20,774 nt of DNA from a virus. The notes beneath the pieces were generated by a model. The model was not told where the DNA came from and did not search any database. It was given only the letters and a program-made list of their open reading frames with translations. The position numbers were made by a program, and so were the translations under genes. The stretch covers positions 1 to 20,774 of the IMG/VR virus record IMGVR_UViG_3300021599_000216. One strand, 5' to 3'. Shown here in pieces: positions 7,476-13,983 of this stretch; positions within the stretch are counted from its first letter, which is position 1, and the number at the start of each line of letters is the position of its first letter.

Positions 7476-7709
7476 CTAAAATATCTTCCATGCTTTACTT
7501 TTAATGTCGCTAGTTTTAGCGATTGATTCCAAGTAAGACATAAGTTCGTTATAACAAGCTATTCTTTGATAGGCTTGTTCACGCACATCTGTTTGATCTG
7601 CATTAGAGTAGATGATGCGTTGTAATTGATTTTCTTGTAGCTCTTTAACTACAGCTTGAAAATGTTCGTCATTAAGTATGCTAGTAATAGCGTCTACTTT
7701 ATTGGACAT
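7476..7709 (-). CDS. Small protein between portal and scaffold (77 aa), unknown
   Basis: This 77-aa, mostly helical and charged protein reads MSNKVDAITSILNDEHFQAV, then QRIIYSNADQTDVREQAYQR, and ends SKAWKIF. Small helical proteins of this size are often found between portal and scaffold in this head-gene order. The function is not established. The start overlaps the portal 3' end by 11 bases, which suggests coupling. AAGGAAATAAT precedes the ATG. There is no signal peptide or membrane segment. Confidence 0.65.
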   Translation of the reverse strand: MSNKVDAITSILNDEHFQAVVKELQENQLQRIIYSNADQTDVREQAYQRIACYNELMSYLESIAKTSDIKSKAWKIF

Positions 7710-9669
7710 TATTATTTCCTTTTGTCATATTGTTGATAGTATTTAAAGCATCTACAATAGATTTGGTATTAGTGCCACGAGTTTGTTCTGCTTGGTTAGC
7801 AGCATCAGTTTCAATCTTCAATTGTTTAAGAGCTAATTCAGTATTTTGTTTTAGTTCTTGTTGTTGTTTTTCTGGTTGAGGTTGTGAAAGTGCTTCATTT
7901 TGCTCTGGTGTAATTTCATTCATGAATTGTGCAGCATCTTTGAAACCAGCCATGTTAATAAACTTGGCTAATGTATTGCGATATTGCATTAAGTTCACTA
8001 ATGGATTAGATAGACCATATTGCTGAATGATTTGCTCTTGTTTTTGCAAGATCATTTGCATAGTAGTTAATTGTTCTTGACGAGTACCTGTACCTAAACC
8101 TACGTTAATAGATACATTGTATTGGTCATTCCATTCACGAGGATTAAATGGTACAAATTTGCCATTTATACGCACCAAACGCTCTTTATCTTGATATTTG
8201 CATAGTAGGTGTAGGATTCCTTTGAAAAGGCTCTTAACGCCTGTTTCTGCAAAGATACGAGCTATTAATTCAAGCTTTCCTGCACTTGATTGTGACATTG
8301 CTGACACAGCAGCGGCTGTTACGTTTTGTAAGATGTTAGGGTCTATACCATTTTGTGAATCTGACACACCTGTACGTCTTGCTTGTACGCCATCTAGGTA
8401 TTCAAGCATTGGGAATGATCCAGATGTAGTAGGTTGTACAGTTAATGGTACAATAGCGTTAGGATTCTTCATTCTAACTACGCCACCTGCTGTAGATGTG
8501 AGTAAATCATCAAGATTTACCTGTCCTTCTACTGCACCAACACGATAATTATTTGTTAAGTAGAGGTTATCCAACATTTGTCTTAAAACAGTAGACTTAA
8601 TCAGTTGTAAATCTAGTGCACGATCAGCTAAAGACTGTCCGTAGAACTTATGTGGGATAGGAATTGGGCAAAGTGAGTGGAATGGGATGTAATCACACTC
8701 CATATCTTCTAAAACTTCGTTAGAAGCGTAAACAACACGTCTTAATTCAGCAATGCCATCATTATTGTAGTCAACTTTTATGTAACATTCGTAAACTTCT
8801 ACGACTTCCATAGATTCATCTTGTGAACCCATGCTGTTAGGTTGTTCACCACGAGAGTAACGAGCAATTCTGTCTGGACTAAACTCTAAAGTATCACCAG
8901 ATTGTAGAGTTTCAACAATATCTTTCTTGAATCCCATTGCAATTAACTCTGAACGAGTCATCATTCTGCGATGAGCTACAAATGGTGAGTCTTGAATAGT
9001 TCTAGCACGTTTAGAAATAAGAAATTCTTCTGGTGGTACGTTTTCAACAACCACACGACCATCTTTTTTAGTGCGTTTTACTTTAACTTTGTGTTCACGA
9101 GTAATATTTTGGAATACTTGACCTGTCATTGGGTCAGTGACTTCGTTAATTTCTTCTTCTGTTTCTTGTGCTACGACCTCTAGATCTTCGTCTTGCATAA
9201 GCATCATGAGATCATCGTCACTTAAGTTTTCATAAGTTTCTTTATTAACGTCAATCTTTTCATCCCAATACGCTTTTACAATACCAGTTTTTTGTAATAG
9301 TGCGTCTTTAAACCAATTATGTAGAATTAAGAAGCCATCATTATCACGATAGAATACCCAGTTACAATATTCTGTTGCTTGTTGTGCAAAAGGTTCGTCA
9401 CCATCGTTTACAGGTTGAAATTCAACTACACCGTCTGTAGATGTAAATACACGAATAAGTTGAGGTAATGCTCCGTCTACAACTTCTGCTACTTCACCAG
9501 TAACAATTTGTGATTTACCTTCTACTTCGTTACCATATGGTTCACGAAGATAGTATTCAAGTGCTTCTTGACGTTCTGCAACTGTGTCTGTTTCAACATA
9601 GCCAATAGAATCATCAATTTCAGACTCGATAATGCTTTTTAATTTGTTAATATCCATTAAACTATCCAT
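7699..9669 (-). CDS. Portal protein (P22-like)
   Basis: This 656-aa protein is the size of P22-type portals. Recognisable segments are the N-terminal RQEALEYYLREPYGNEVEGKSQIV, EVVDGALPQLIRVF, FQPVNDGDEPFAQQATEYCNWVFYRDNDGF, VPPEEFLISKRART, FVAHRRMMTRSELIAMG, FHSLCPIPIPHKFYGQSLADRALDLQLIKSTVLRQMLDN, and a C-terminal Gln-rich coiled coil (about residues 590-656) likely to form the barrel. It makes the dodecameric ring through which DNA enters the head. Two in-frame ATGs exist: residue 1 (9669) and residue 5 (9657, giving MDINKLKS). Neither has a convincing ribosome-binding site, and the second matches usual starts better. It lies directly after the large terminase. Confidence 0.9.
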   Translation of the reverse strand: MDSLMDINKLKSIIESEIDDSIGYVETDTVAERQEALEYYLREPYGNEVEGKSQIVTGEVAEVVDGALPQLIRVFTSTDGVVEFQPVNDGDEPFAQQATEYCNWVFYRDNDGFLILHNWFKDALLQKTGIVKAYWDEKIDVNKETYENLSDDDLMMLMQDEDLEVVAQETEEEINEVTDPMTGQVFQNITREHKVKVKRTKKDGRVVVENVPPEEFLISKRARTIQDSPFVAHRRMMTRSELIAMGFKKDIVETLQSGDTLEFSPDRIARYSRGEQPNSMGSQDESMEVVEVYECYIKVDYNNDGIAELRRVVYASNEVLEDMECDYIPFHSLCPIPIPHKFYGQSLADRALDLQLIKSTVLRQMLDNLYLTNNYRVGAVEGQVNLDDLLTSTAGGVVRMKNPNAIVPLTVQPTTSGSFPMLEYLDGVQARRTGVSDSQNGIDPNILQNVTAAAVSAMSQSSAGKLELIARIFAETGVKSLFKGILHLLCKYQDKERLVRINGKFVPFNPREWNDQYNVSINVGLGTGTRQEQLTTMQMILQKQEQIIQQYGLSNPLVNLMQYRNTLAKFINMAGFKDAAQFMNEITPEQNEALSQPQPEKQQQELKQNTELALKQLKIETDAANQAEQTRGTNTKSIVDALNTINNMTKGNNNVQ

Positions 9670-9681
9670 TTAGTGTTTACG

Positions 9682-10830
9682 TTAATTATCATGGAATACA
9701 GCTCTTTTTTCATCATAGTGTCTACGATAGTTACGAAGAGCATCTAAACCTTGTTTTGCTTTTGGGTCAAACCAACATCTAGGAATTATTCTTCTTACTG
9801 CTTGTATGCCATCAGCAACATTGAGGCGAGGAGCAGTTACAATATTGAGACCTGCATCTTCTAAAGTTTCCCTACGAGATTTGCCTGTGCCTAATTCTCT
9901 TACCTCCACGTCATGTGGAAGTATGTGAGTAAAATGTGCATAGTCGTTATCTCTTAACCATGACACATAATAATCTAATCCTTGACCATGATTTTCCATA
10001 TAATCAATAAGTCTTATTTCTTTGCCTGTAAGCTGGGCTACCCATATAGCTGTAGAATCAGACATACCCAAGTCCCATGCTGTATAATTACGACACAAGT
10101 CATCACGAGGTATTTCTGTCATGTGTGCTTTTTCTTCTATTTCATTTATAAGTTTAGAGTAGTAAGATCCTTCTACAGGAGAGTTAAAATTACACTCAAA
10201 CTCTTGCATAAACTTATCTTCACCCATTTCAAGGCGAGCTGCTGTTAATTCTTGTTCGTTTAGTAGTTTAGTATCTGAAGATTTAAACTCTAATAGTTTC
10301 CATCCTTGTCCTTCAGCGGCTCTATCTCGCAACCCTCTAAAGTGATTGTTGCCTTTGGGCGTACCCATAGCAACGCAGAAACCTAGTCGGTCTGTCAACG
10401 CAGGTCGGATAATGTCACTGAAGACAGATGGATTGATATTACCTACTTCGTCTATCACTGCACCATCGAGGTAAATACCACGAAGTGAGTCAGGGTTATC
10501 TGCACCATAAAGTGAGATACGTCTACCCATAAAATCTACACGAAGTTCGGCAATGTTTACTTTAGCACCTAGAGGTCTTGTATAGTTTACAAGATAGTCC
10601 CATGCAATACGTTTAGATTGATTATATGTAGGAGCTACATATGCGTATCTAGGTTCTTTTTTTGTACAGGTAAGTGCACTATGTATAAGTTGATTAATAG
10701 CAGATACAGTTTTTCCCATACGTCTGTGTGCTACGACTACCACAAACCTATGATCTTTGACTGCATTGTGTATCAGTTTTTGGGGGACTCGTGGTCTATA
10801 CCCAGTATCTAAAGTTTTTTGCGACTCCAT
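9682..10830 (-). CDS. Terminase large subunit, C-terminus missing
   Basis: This is the ATP-driven packaging motor. It shows Walker A AHRRMGKT at residues 34-41, Walker B YLDGAVIDE ending at D127-E128, and coupling motif MGTPKG at 155-160. The RNase-H-like nuclease domain opens with AWDLGMSD (D253) and has a second acidic site LPHD (D307). Relatives continue after 'NYRR.YDEKR..F.D' with a segment containing a third catalytic aspartate in a 'H.ADAFRY' context. Here the frame stops at residue 382, immediately after that point, and the portal begins 12 bases later, leaving no room for it. Length is about 60-100 aa short. It is either non-functional as a nuclease, completed elsewhere, or affected by a deletion in the assembly. 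Confidence 0.9.
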   Translation of the reverse strand: MESQKTLDTGYRPRVPQKLIHNAVKDHRFVVVVAHRRMGKTVSAINQLIHSALTCTKKEPRYAYVAPTYNQSKRIAWDYLVNYTRPLGAKVNIAELRVDFMGRRISLYGADNPDSLRGIYLDGAVIDEVGNINPSVFSDIIRPALTDRLGFCVAMGTPKGNNHFRGLRDRAAEGQGWKLLEFKSSDTKLLNEQELTAARLEMGEDKFMQEFECNFNSPVEGSYYSKLINEIEEKAHMTEIPRDDLCRNYTAWDLGMSDSTAIWVAQLTGKEIRLIDYMENHGQGLDYYVSWLRDNDYAHFTHILPHDVEVRELGTGKSRRETLEDAGLNIVTAPRLNVADGIQAVRRIIPRCWFDPKAKQGLDALRNYRRHYDEKRAVFHDN

Positions 10831-10836
10831 ATAGGG

Positions 10837-11013
10837 TCATCGCTTTGCTCTATCTGTATTTGTTTTGTCGCCACTTACACCCTTTTGTCCAAAACGTATA
10901 AGCTTTTCTTTGTCGCCAGATTTAGCTAATACAGCGTGTGATTTAGTAGGGTGGCTAGGCGTGGCTTTAGGTTTGTTATAACCAGAAAACGTTTCCTTAC
11001 CCTTCTTAATCAT
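10837..11013 (-). CDS. Small basic protein (58 aa), probably truncated
   Basis: This is a short gene missed by a 60-aa cutoff. The product begins MIKKGKETFSGYNKPKATPS, continues HPTKSHAVLAKSGDKEKLIRFGQKG and stops after DRAKR. The 'SGYNKP..TP.HPTKSH.V.AK.G.K.KLIRFG..G' pattern is a well-known small phage protein found next to the large terminase. Its usual version goes on for about 25-30 residues with a 'SFKARH..NI.KGK.SAAYWA' ending that is absent here. The start ATG overlaps the upstream stop (ATGA), and the stop lies 6 bases before the terminase ATG. Function is unknown. Confidence 0.7.
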   Translation of the reverse strand: MIKKGKETFSGYNKPKATPSHPTKSHAVLAKSGDKEKLIRFGQKGVSGDKTNTDRAKR

Positions 11014-11162
11014 TTCTTTTTAGCTGTCTTTGCAGACTCTTTAAAAGCTTTAGCTGTAGGTGCACCTTTAGATCCTACCTTACGCATCTTCTCGCCAGAA
11101 CCTTGAGCAATACGTTTTTTCTTTGCTGCGATGTTGGCATAAAGTCCAGTTTTAGTAGCCAC
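11010..11162 (-). CDS. Small basic phage protein (50 aa), GTG start
   Basis: This 50-aa Lys- and Ala-rich protein reads MATKTGLYANIAAKKKRIA, then QGSGEKMRKVGSKGAPTAKAF and KESAKTAKKK. The 'GLYANI.AK..RIA.GSGEKMR..G.KGAPTA.AF..SAKTAK' signature is one of the most conserved tiny proteins beside phage terminases. Its role is unknown and nucleic-acid binding is a guess from the charge. The start is a GTG at 11160-11162, since no ATG fits the conserved N-terminus. It overlaps the previous gene by 11 bases and the next gene by 4. Confidence 0.75.
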   Translation of the reverse strand: MATKTGLYANIAAKKKRIAQGSGEKMRKVGSKGAPTAKAFKESAKTAKKK

Positions 11163-11283
11163 TCTTCATTCCTTTTTTAGCTGGTTTAGCTGCTACTTTT
11201 TTACCTGACTTTTTAGCGTATTCTTTAGCTTCTTTCTTACCTTTTTCTGTGTAAGCAAATTTCTTTTTTCCGACCATTGGCAT
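11152..11283 (-). CDS. Small lysine-rich protein (43 aa)
   Basis: This 43-aa protein reads MPMVGKKKFAYTEKGKKEAK, then EYAKKSGKKVAAKPAKKG and MKSGY. It carries 16 lysines. The 'KKFAYT.KGKKEA..YAKK.GKK' block resembles small basic proteins found near the terminase genes of podoviruses and siphoviruses. Function is unknown. The second Met (11275-11277) is an alternative start. It follows the 120-aa gene after 10 bases and overlaps the next gene's GTG start, so these three tiny genes form a coupled set. Confidence 0.65.
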   Translation of the reverse strand: MPMVGKKKFAYTEKGKKEAKEYAKKSGKKVAAKPAKKGMKSGY

Positions 11284-11293
11284 AACTTTCCCT

Positions 11294-11656
11294 TTATCTA
11301 GATAACATTCTAATGAGTGAATTCAAATCCATAGGAGGTTGTCTGACAGACAAACCACCGCCTTGTGGTGCTACGTTAGTCATCGTATTGCCTAGTGGAT
11401 TTGTTTGTTGGTAGTACGGTACTGTTTGTGGATTAGACATAAAAGCATTTTGTCTAGAAAACTCATCCATTTGTTGTTGCATCATAAGTTGCTTTAATCT
11501 TGCAGCTTCAGCTTCTGTAAGGTTGCCCATGCCGCTAGACATTCCTTCCATTCCACCTTCCATAAGTCTTCTAGCTTCATTTTCTGTTAGCTGACCTACT
11601 CCAACATTTGATGGTGATGATTGTCTTAATTTCTCTAAATATTCTAGTAAGCCCAT
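11294..11656 (-). CDS. Hypothetical protein (120 aa), Met/Gln-rich
   Basis: This 120-aa protein starts MGLLEYLEKLRQSSPSNVGV. It has two related segments (QLTENEARRLMEGG at about 22-35 and NLTEAEAARLKQLM at about 45-58), a Gln- and Met-rich stretch, and ends PPMDLNSLIRMLSR. The internal near-repeat is visible by eye. I do not recognise a family. It sits between the small terminase and the tiny basic genes and may be virion-associated or packaging-associated by position. AGGATATTTTT is a weak ribosome-binding site. Confidence 0.6.
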   Translation of the reverse strand: MGLLEYLEKLRQSSPSNVGVGQLTENEARRLMEGGMEGMSSGMGNLTEAEAARLKQLMMQQQMDEFSRQNAFMSNPQTVPYYQQTNPLGNTMTNVAPQGGGLSVRQPPMDLNSLIRMLSR

Positions 11657-11704
11657 AAAAATATCCTATAAAAAATTTGGGTACTGCCGTTTTAAAAAAC
11701 CTAT

Positions 11705-11728
11705 AAAAACCTTTTCTGTACAAAAAGG
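11705..11728 (-). terminator. Possible weak intrinsic terminator after small terminase
   Basis: CCTTTT at 11710-11715 can pair with AAAAGG at 11723-11728 around a 7-base loop. Leftward transcription then meets five T residues (11705-11709). Only two G-C pairs are present, so it may be an attenuator. It lies just downstream of the small-terminase stop, in the 82-base gap before the 120-aa gene. Confidence 0.4.
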
Positions 11729-11738
11729 GGGTGGGGGT

Positions 11739-12200
11739 CTAATCTATTCCTGTAACAATCTTAACTTCTACAGGTGTTCCATCAGGGTTGCCACTAATCT
11801 CATGTTGTGATGTTTCTTTCCACTTGGCACGAGACTTCAACCAAAAGATCATGGCTGTGGTGTTGCCTTCTTTAGCTTGCTTAAACAAAGTCTCTGCTAC
11901 AGATGCGTTGGCTTCAATACGACCTTTGTCAAGCTCTTCTTTATAGTACTTGACAAGTGTATCATGTGATATGCCTAGTACGGATGCAATATCTTCGTGG
12001 CGTGTGCCTACTGTAGATAATGTGTAAACTTTAATTCGGGTGTCCGCATTTGGAAGGTGTGGGGGTCTTCCTTTTCCTACCTTGTTTTCTTCTGTCTCTA
12101 TAGCGTCTATAGGTAGATTGTCTACAGATATTAAGGCTTGCTTATCGTCTACCATAATATTGACAACATTGTCAACAGGGTTATTCAGTTCATTATTCAT
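11739..12200 (-). CDS. Terminase small subunit
   Basis: This 153-aa DNA-binding subunit would recognise the packaging site. After an Asn- and Asp-rich leader (about residues 1-35) comes GKGRPPHLPNADTRIKVYTL, then a helix-turn-helix, GTRHEDIASVLGISHDTLVKYYKEELDKG (about 63-91). After that comes AETLFKQAKEGNTTAMIFWLKSRAKWKE, a pattern strongly associated with small terminase and packaging proteins. It ends VEVKIVTGID. It is first in the leftward late block and is transcribed away from the 12201-12356 control region. The large terminase is separated from it by four small genes. Confidence 0.85.
   Translation of the reverse strand: MNNELNNPVDNVVNIMVDDKQALISVDNLPIDAIETEENKVGKGRPPHLPNADTRIKVYTLSTVGTRHEDIASVLGISHDTLVKYYKEELDKGRIEANASVAETLFKQAKEGNTTAMIFWLKSRAKWKETSQHEISGNPDGTPVEVKIVTGID
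12160..12175. promoter_or_regulatory. Perfect palindrome TTGACAA-CA-TTGTCAA inside small terminase gene
   Basis: Two 7-base halves are perfect inverted repeats separated by 2 bases. They are the same halves, in opposite order, as the palindrome at 12320-12335. The site lies in the 5' part of the small-terminase coding region, about 25-40 bases inside the start, where a bound repressor could block leftward transcription. Because it encodes part of VDNVVN it could be chance. Confidence 0.35.
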
Positions 12201-12230
12201 TTAATGCTTATTCCTTATATATATAACTTA

Positions 12231-12258
12231 CTTATATTCGTTTACAATTTATTTACAA
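12231..12258 (-). promoter_or_regulatory. Possible leftward promoter for the late block
   Basis: Read leftward, TTGTAA (12253-12258) and TATAAG (12231-12236) are 16 bases apart and lie 31 bases upstream of the small-terminase ATG. The match to sigma-70 consensus is moderate (4/6 and 5/6). The -35 element falls within the second TTTACAAT repeat, so a protein binding the repeats would cover it. Confidence 0.4.
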
Positions 12259-12279
12259 TTCTTTACAATCTTTTACAAT
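12241..12279 (+). repeat. Four phased direct repeats TTTACAAT
   Basis: TTTACAAT occurs at 12241-12248, 12252-12259, 12262-12269 and 12272-12279, with start-to-start spacing of 11, 10 and 10 bases, i.e. one DNA turn. All copies are exact. The array lies between the divergent small-terminase gene and the rightward island, next to the strong rightward promoter. Cooperative binding of a regulator, or an AT-rich bent or opening element, fits the phasing. The ligand is unknown. Confidence 0.7.
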
Positions 12280-12287
12280 AATAATAC

Positions 12288-12315
12288 TTGACAAGTTATT
12301 TAATGGGGATATGAT
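12288..12315 (+). promoter_or_regulatory. Strong rightward sigma-70 promoter for the small-gene island
   Basis: TTGACA (12288-12293) and TATGAT (12310-12315) are 16 bases apart. The expected start near 12322 falls inside the palindrome at 12320-12335. The first gene begins at 12357 after TAAGGAGTC. This should drive at least the DUF8033-like gene up to the terminator at 12596. Confidence 0.75.
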
Positions 12316-12319
12316 TACA

Positions 12320-12335
12320 TTGTCAATCTTGACAA
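12320..12335. promoter_or_regulatory. Operator-like palindrome over the transcription start
   Basis: TTGTCAA-TC-TTGACAA is a perfect 7-2-7 inverted repeat placed at the likely start site of the 12288 promoter, the ideal position for repression. The same half-site occurs in the divergent promoter region at 19956 and 20007 beside the Cro-like gene, so that regulator is a natural candidate. Part of the similarity comes from the TTGACA promoter element itself. Confidence 0.5.
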
Positions 12336-12356
12336 ATAACTTAAGGAGTCATACAA

Positions 12357-12578
12357 ATGAATCTAAACCCAATCCAAGCCAATCTAAACGAAGTTATCAC
12401 AGATGGAATGATTATACTATTCAGCTATAAAACACCCGTTGCAGTTAGAATAGGTCATAATGAATACTATAGAACATCTACCAAATGGAGTCAGACTACA
12501 TCTAGACATATAAATAAATGGCTCGATGGAGTTATTGCTACAGAAAAAGAACAATCTTACTTTGATAGTCTTATCTAG
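12357..12578 (+). CDS. Small phage protein (73 aa), DUF8033-like
   Basis: This is the first gene of the rightward island. The 73-aa product reads MNLNPIQANLNEVITDGM, then IILFSYKTPVAVRIGHNEYY and the C-terminal SQTTSRHINKWLDG. The combination 'LFSY.TPVA....G...Y.....S.TTS.HINKWL.G' recalls a small domain (DUF8033, as I remember it) found in early regions of phages and plasmids, with no known function. TAAGGAGTC is a good ribosome-binding site. It has its own promoter, with an operator-like palindrome, and is followed by a terminator, so it is a single-gene unit. That suggests early, tightly controlled expression. Confidence 0.75.
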   Translation: MNLNPIQANLNEVITDGMIILFSYKTPVAVRIGHNEYYRTSTKWSQTTSRHINKWLDGVIATEKEQSYFDSLI

Positions 12579-12595
12579 TATATAGATAATATATA

Positions 12596-12620
12596 GGGAG
12601 GTTTTTACAATCTCCCTTTT
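12596..12620 (+). terminator. Intrinsic terminator after first island gene
   Basis: GGGAGGTT (12596-12603) pairs with AATCTCCC (12609-12616), with one G-T wobble and a 5-base loop, followed by TTTT. It is a clear rho-independent terminator 17 bases after the first gene, separating it from the remaining island genes. Confidence 0.75.
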
Positions 12621-12641
12621 ATAACTACGATTAAATAAGAC

Positions 12642-12669
12642 TTGACAATTAAATAGACTTAATTAAACT
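12642..12669 (+). promoter_or_regulatory. Probable second rightward promoter
   Basis: A consensus TTGACA (12642-12647) and a weaker TAAACT (12664-12669), 16 bases apart, follow the terminator and precede the next gene by 30 bases. With a terminator just upstream, the downstream genes need such a promoter. The -10 match is only moderate. Confidence 0.5.
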
Positions 12670-12698
12670 ATATATACACACTATAAGGAGTTATTACT

Positions 12699-12845
12699 AT
12701 GTTATCCAATACAGAACTTAAAGAGATTAAACAACAGATTGACAAAGGCTTGACTTTATGTCTACCTCAATCTATATCTATTAAGCAATACGATAACATT
12801 ATTAAACAAATTGACAATTACATCAAAAAGGAGAGTTTACAATGA
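12699..12845 (+). CDS. Hypothetical protein (48 aa)
   Basis: This short gene with a TAAGGAGTTATTACT ribosome-binding site encodes 48 aa: MLSNTELKEIKQQIDKG, then LTLCLPQSISIKQYDNIIKQ, ending NYIKKESLQ. It is helical, charged and soluble, with no recognised domain. Two KQQID and KQID segments contain the TTGACAA string at DNA level. Its stop overlaps the next gene's ATG (ATGA), a sign that both are genuinely translated. It is the first gene after the second rightward promoter. Confidence 0.6.
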   Translation: MLSNTELKEIKQQIDKGLTLCLPQSISIKQYDNIIKQIDNYIKKESLQ

Positions 12846-13375
12846 TTAATACCAATATCAGATTCAATGGTTTTTATAACTCTATTCATTCAGATAATAT
12901 TGATCATGCAATAGAATCTTATTATACAGATGACAACGGGCTTTTTGACTATGACTCTATAGCCGATAACATAGACTATAAAACAATCCATAAGGATTAT
13001 ATAGAAGTCTTTACCGATGATTTTAAGTCATGGATTAAAGATAACTATGATCTTGACATAGATTTTAAGGACTTATTACTCAATAGCCCTCAATTTTATA
13101 ACTATTCAACCGATGTTATTAATTGCAATATATCAGATAAAGACAATTCCCTATTGATGATGACATTTAAACGTGATAAAGACTTTATATCCTATTTGGA
13201 AGATAGAACTACTTCTAGAAGTGGTTTTATATCTCATTATACCTTTGGAGAGGCTTTATCAAATAAAGATGACATTCTATCTGATTATATTCTAGAATAT
13301 CTTGTAAACAAGTTTGAATCTGATAATCTATTTATGTTGGATAACTATGACTTTATATATCAATCTTTACATTAA
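12842..13375 (+). CDS. Hypothetical acidic protein (177 aa), largest gene of the island
   Basis: This 177-aa protein is rich in Asp, Asn, Tyr and Ile and strongly acidic. It reads MINTNIRFNGFYNSIHSDNI, then DYDSIADNIDYKTIHKDY, DFKSWIKDNYDLDIDFKDLL and ends DNYDFIYQSLH. It has no signal peptide or membrane segment, and I recognise no family. AAGGAGAGTTTACA provides the ribosome-binding site, and the start is coupled to the 48-aa gene. Highly acidic small phage proteins can act as DNA mimics or host-protein inhibitors. That is only a possibility here. Confidence 0.7.
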   Translation: MINTNIRFNGFYNSIHSDNIDHAIESYYTDDNGLFDYDSIADNIDYKTIHKDYIEVFTDDFKSWIKDNYDLDIDFKDLLLNSPQFYNYSTDVINCNISDKDNSLLMMTFKRDKDFISYLEDRTTSRSGFISHYTFGEALSNKDDILSDYILEYLVNKFESDNLFMLDNYDFIYQSLH

Positions 13376-13387
13376 GGAGATAATGCA

Positions 13388-13474
13388 ATGAATAACTTAC
13401 TTAAAAACTTTTTAATCTTATTACTAGGCTTTACAAATTTCTATATGTTTTTACTTTTAATCTTATCTTATTAG
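13388..13474 (+). CDS. Single-span membrane peptide (28 aa)
   Basis: This tiny gene, with a TAAGGAGATAATGCA ribosome-binding site, encodes 28 aa: MNNLLKNFLILLLGFTNFYM and then a hydrophobic tail ending LILSY. Nearly all of it from residue 7 is one hydrophobic helix, so it should insert in the inner membrane. The spacing (12 bases after the previous gene, 11 before the next) and the strong ribosome-binding site argue that it is real. A role in membrane disturbance, superinfection control or host targeting is possible, but nothing in the sequence decides this. Confidence 0.55.
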   Translation: MNNLLKNFLILLLGFTNFYMFLLLILSY

Positions 13475-13485
13475 GAGGCTATAAA

Positions 13486-13731
13486 ATGATTAACGAAAAC
13501 TTTAGTATTGGTTATAACGAGGGATTAAACGCCCTTGAAAATATATCGCTTGTCAATGAAAACCCCGATCATGAAATTTTAGCGGGTCTTTTATCATCTA
13601 TTGCGAATTGCATATATTATTATGCACCTAGCGAAAAGGCTGCAAACGAGCTTTTTAAATTCGCTATGGACTATGCAAGGGAAGAAAACGCCAAAATAGG
13701 AATGATCTTACCAAAGGAGACATTAAAATGA
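13486..13731 (+). CDS. Hypothetical protein (81 aa)
   Basis: This 81-aa helical, acidic protein reads MINENFSIGYNEGLNALENI, then DHEILAGLLSSIANCIYYYA, KAANELFKFAMDYAREENAK and ends PKETLK. Its alternating charged and hydrophobic positions suggest a small helical bundle. I recognise no family. TTAGGAGGCTATAAA is a near-perfect ribosome-binding site. It overlaps the next gene by four bases (ATGA). The higher proportion of G and C in some stretches (e.g. AACGAGGG, GCCCTTG) resembles its island neighbours. Confidence 0.65.
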   Translation: MINENFSIGYNEGLNALENISLVNENPDHEILAGLLSSIANCIYYYAPSEKAANELFKFAMDYAREENAKIGMILPKETLK

Positions 13732-13973
13732 TTTTATCAGTATCAATTAACGCCTATCAATATGAAGACTTAACTTCACATGATGCAAAAAGAAAAGTTA
13801 TCTATTGGCTTGACAATGACCCACAAGAATACGAAAGGGAAGACGGAACTTTCGGTTATTCTTATTATAGTGATTTAAGCCAAGAAGACGAACATATAAT
13901 TATTGACCATTGTAATATGAATAATTATAGATTCGATAAGTATGGCAACCCTATACACCAATTAACACTTTAA
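13728..13973 (+). CDS. Hypothetical protein (81 aa)
   Basis: This 81-aa acidic protein reads MILSVSINAYQYEDLTSHDA, then KVIYWLDNDPQEYEREDG, a YSYYSDLSQEDEHIIIDHC stretch, and a C-terminus of YGNPIHQLTL. The alternation of 'YWLD..P.EYE.EDG' with a final 'DHC..N.Y.F...G.PI' looks like small early proteins of other phages, but I cannot name a family. It is coupled to the preceding gene by ATGA, and an AAAGGAGACATTAAA ribosome-binding site precedes its start. Confidence 0.65.
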   Translation: MILSVSINAYQYEDLTSHDAKRKVIYWLDNDPQEYEREDGTFGYSYYSDLSQEDEHIIIDHCNMNNYRFDKYGNPIHQLTL

Positions 13974-13983
13974 GGAGAATAAC

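Noticed and set aside
12241-12279. CRISPR-like array
   Set aside because: Units are only 8 bases with 2-3-base spacers, so it is a binding-site array.
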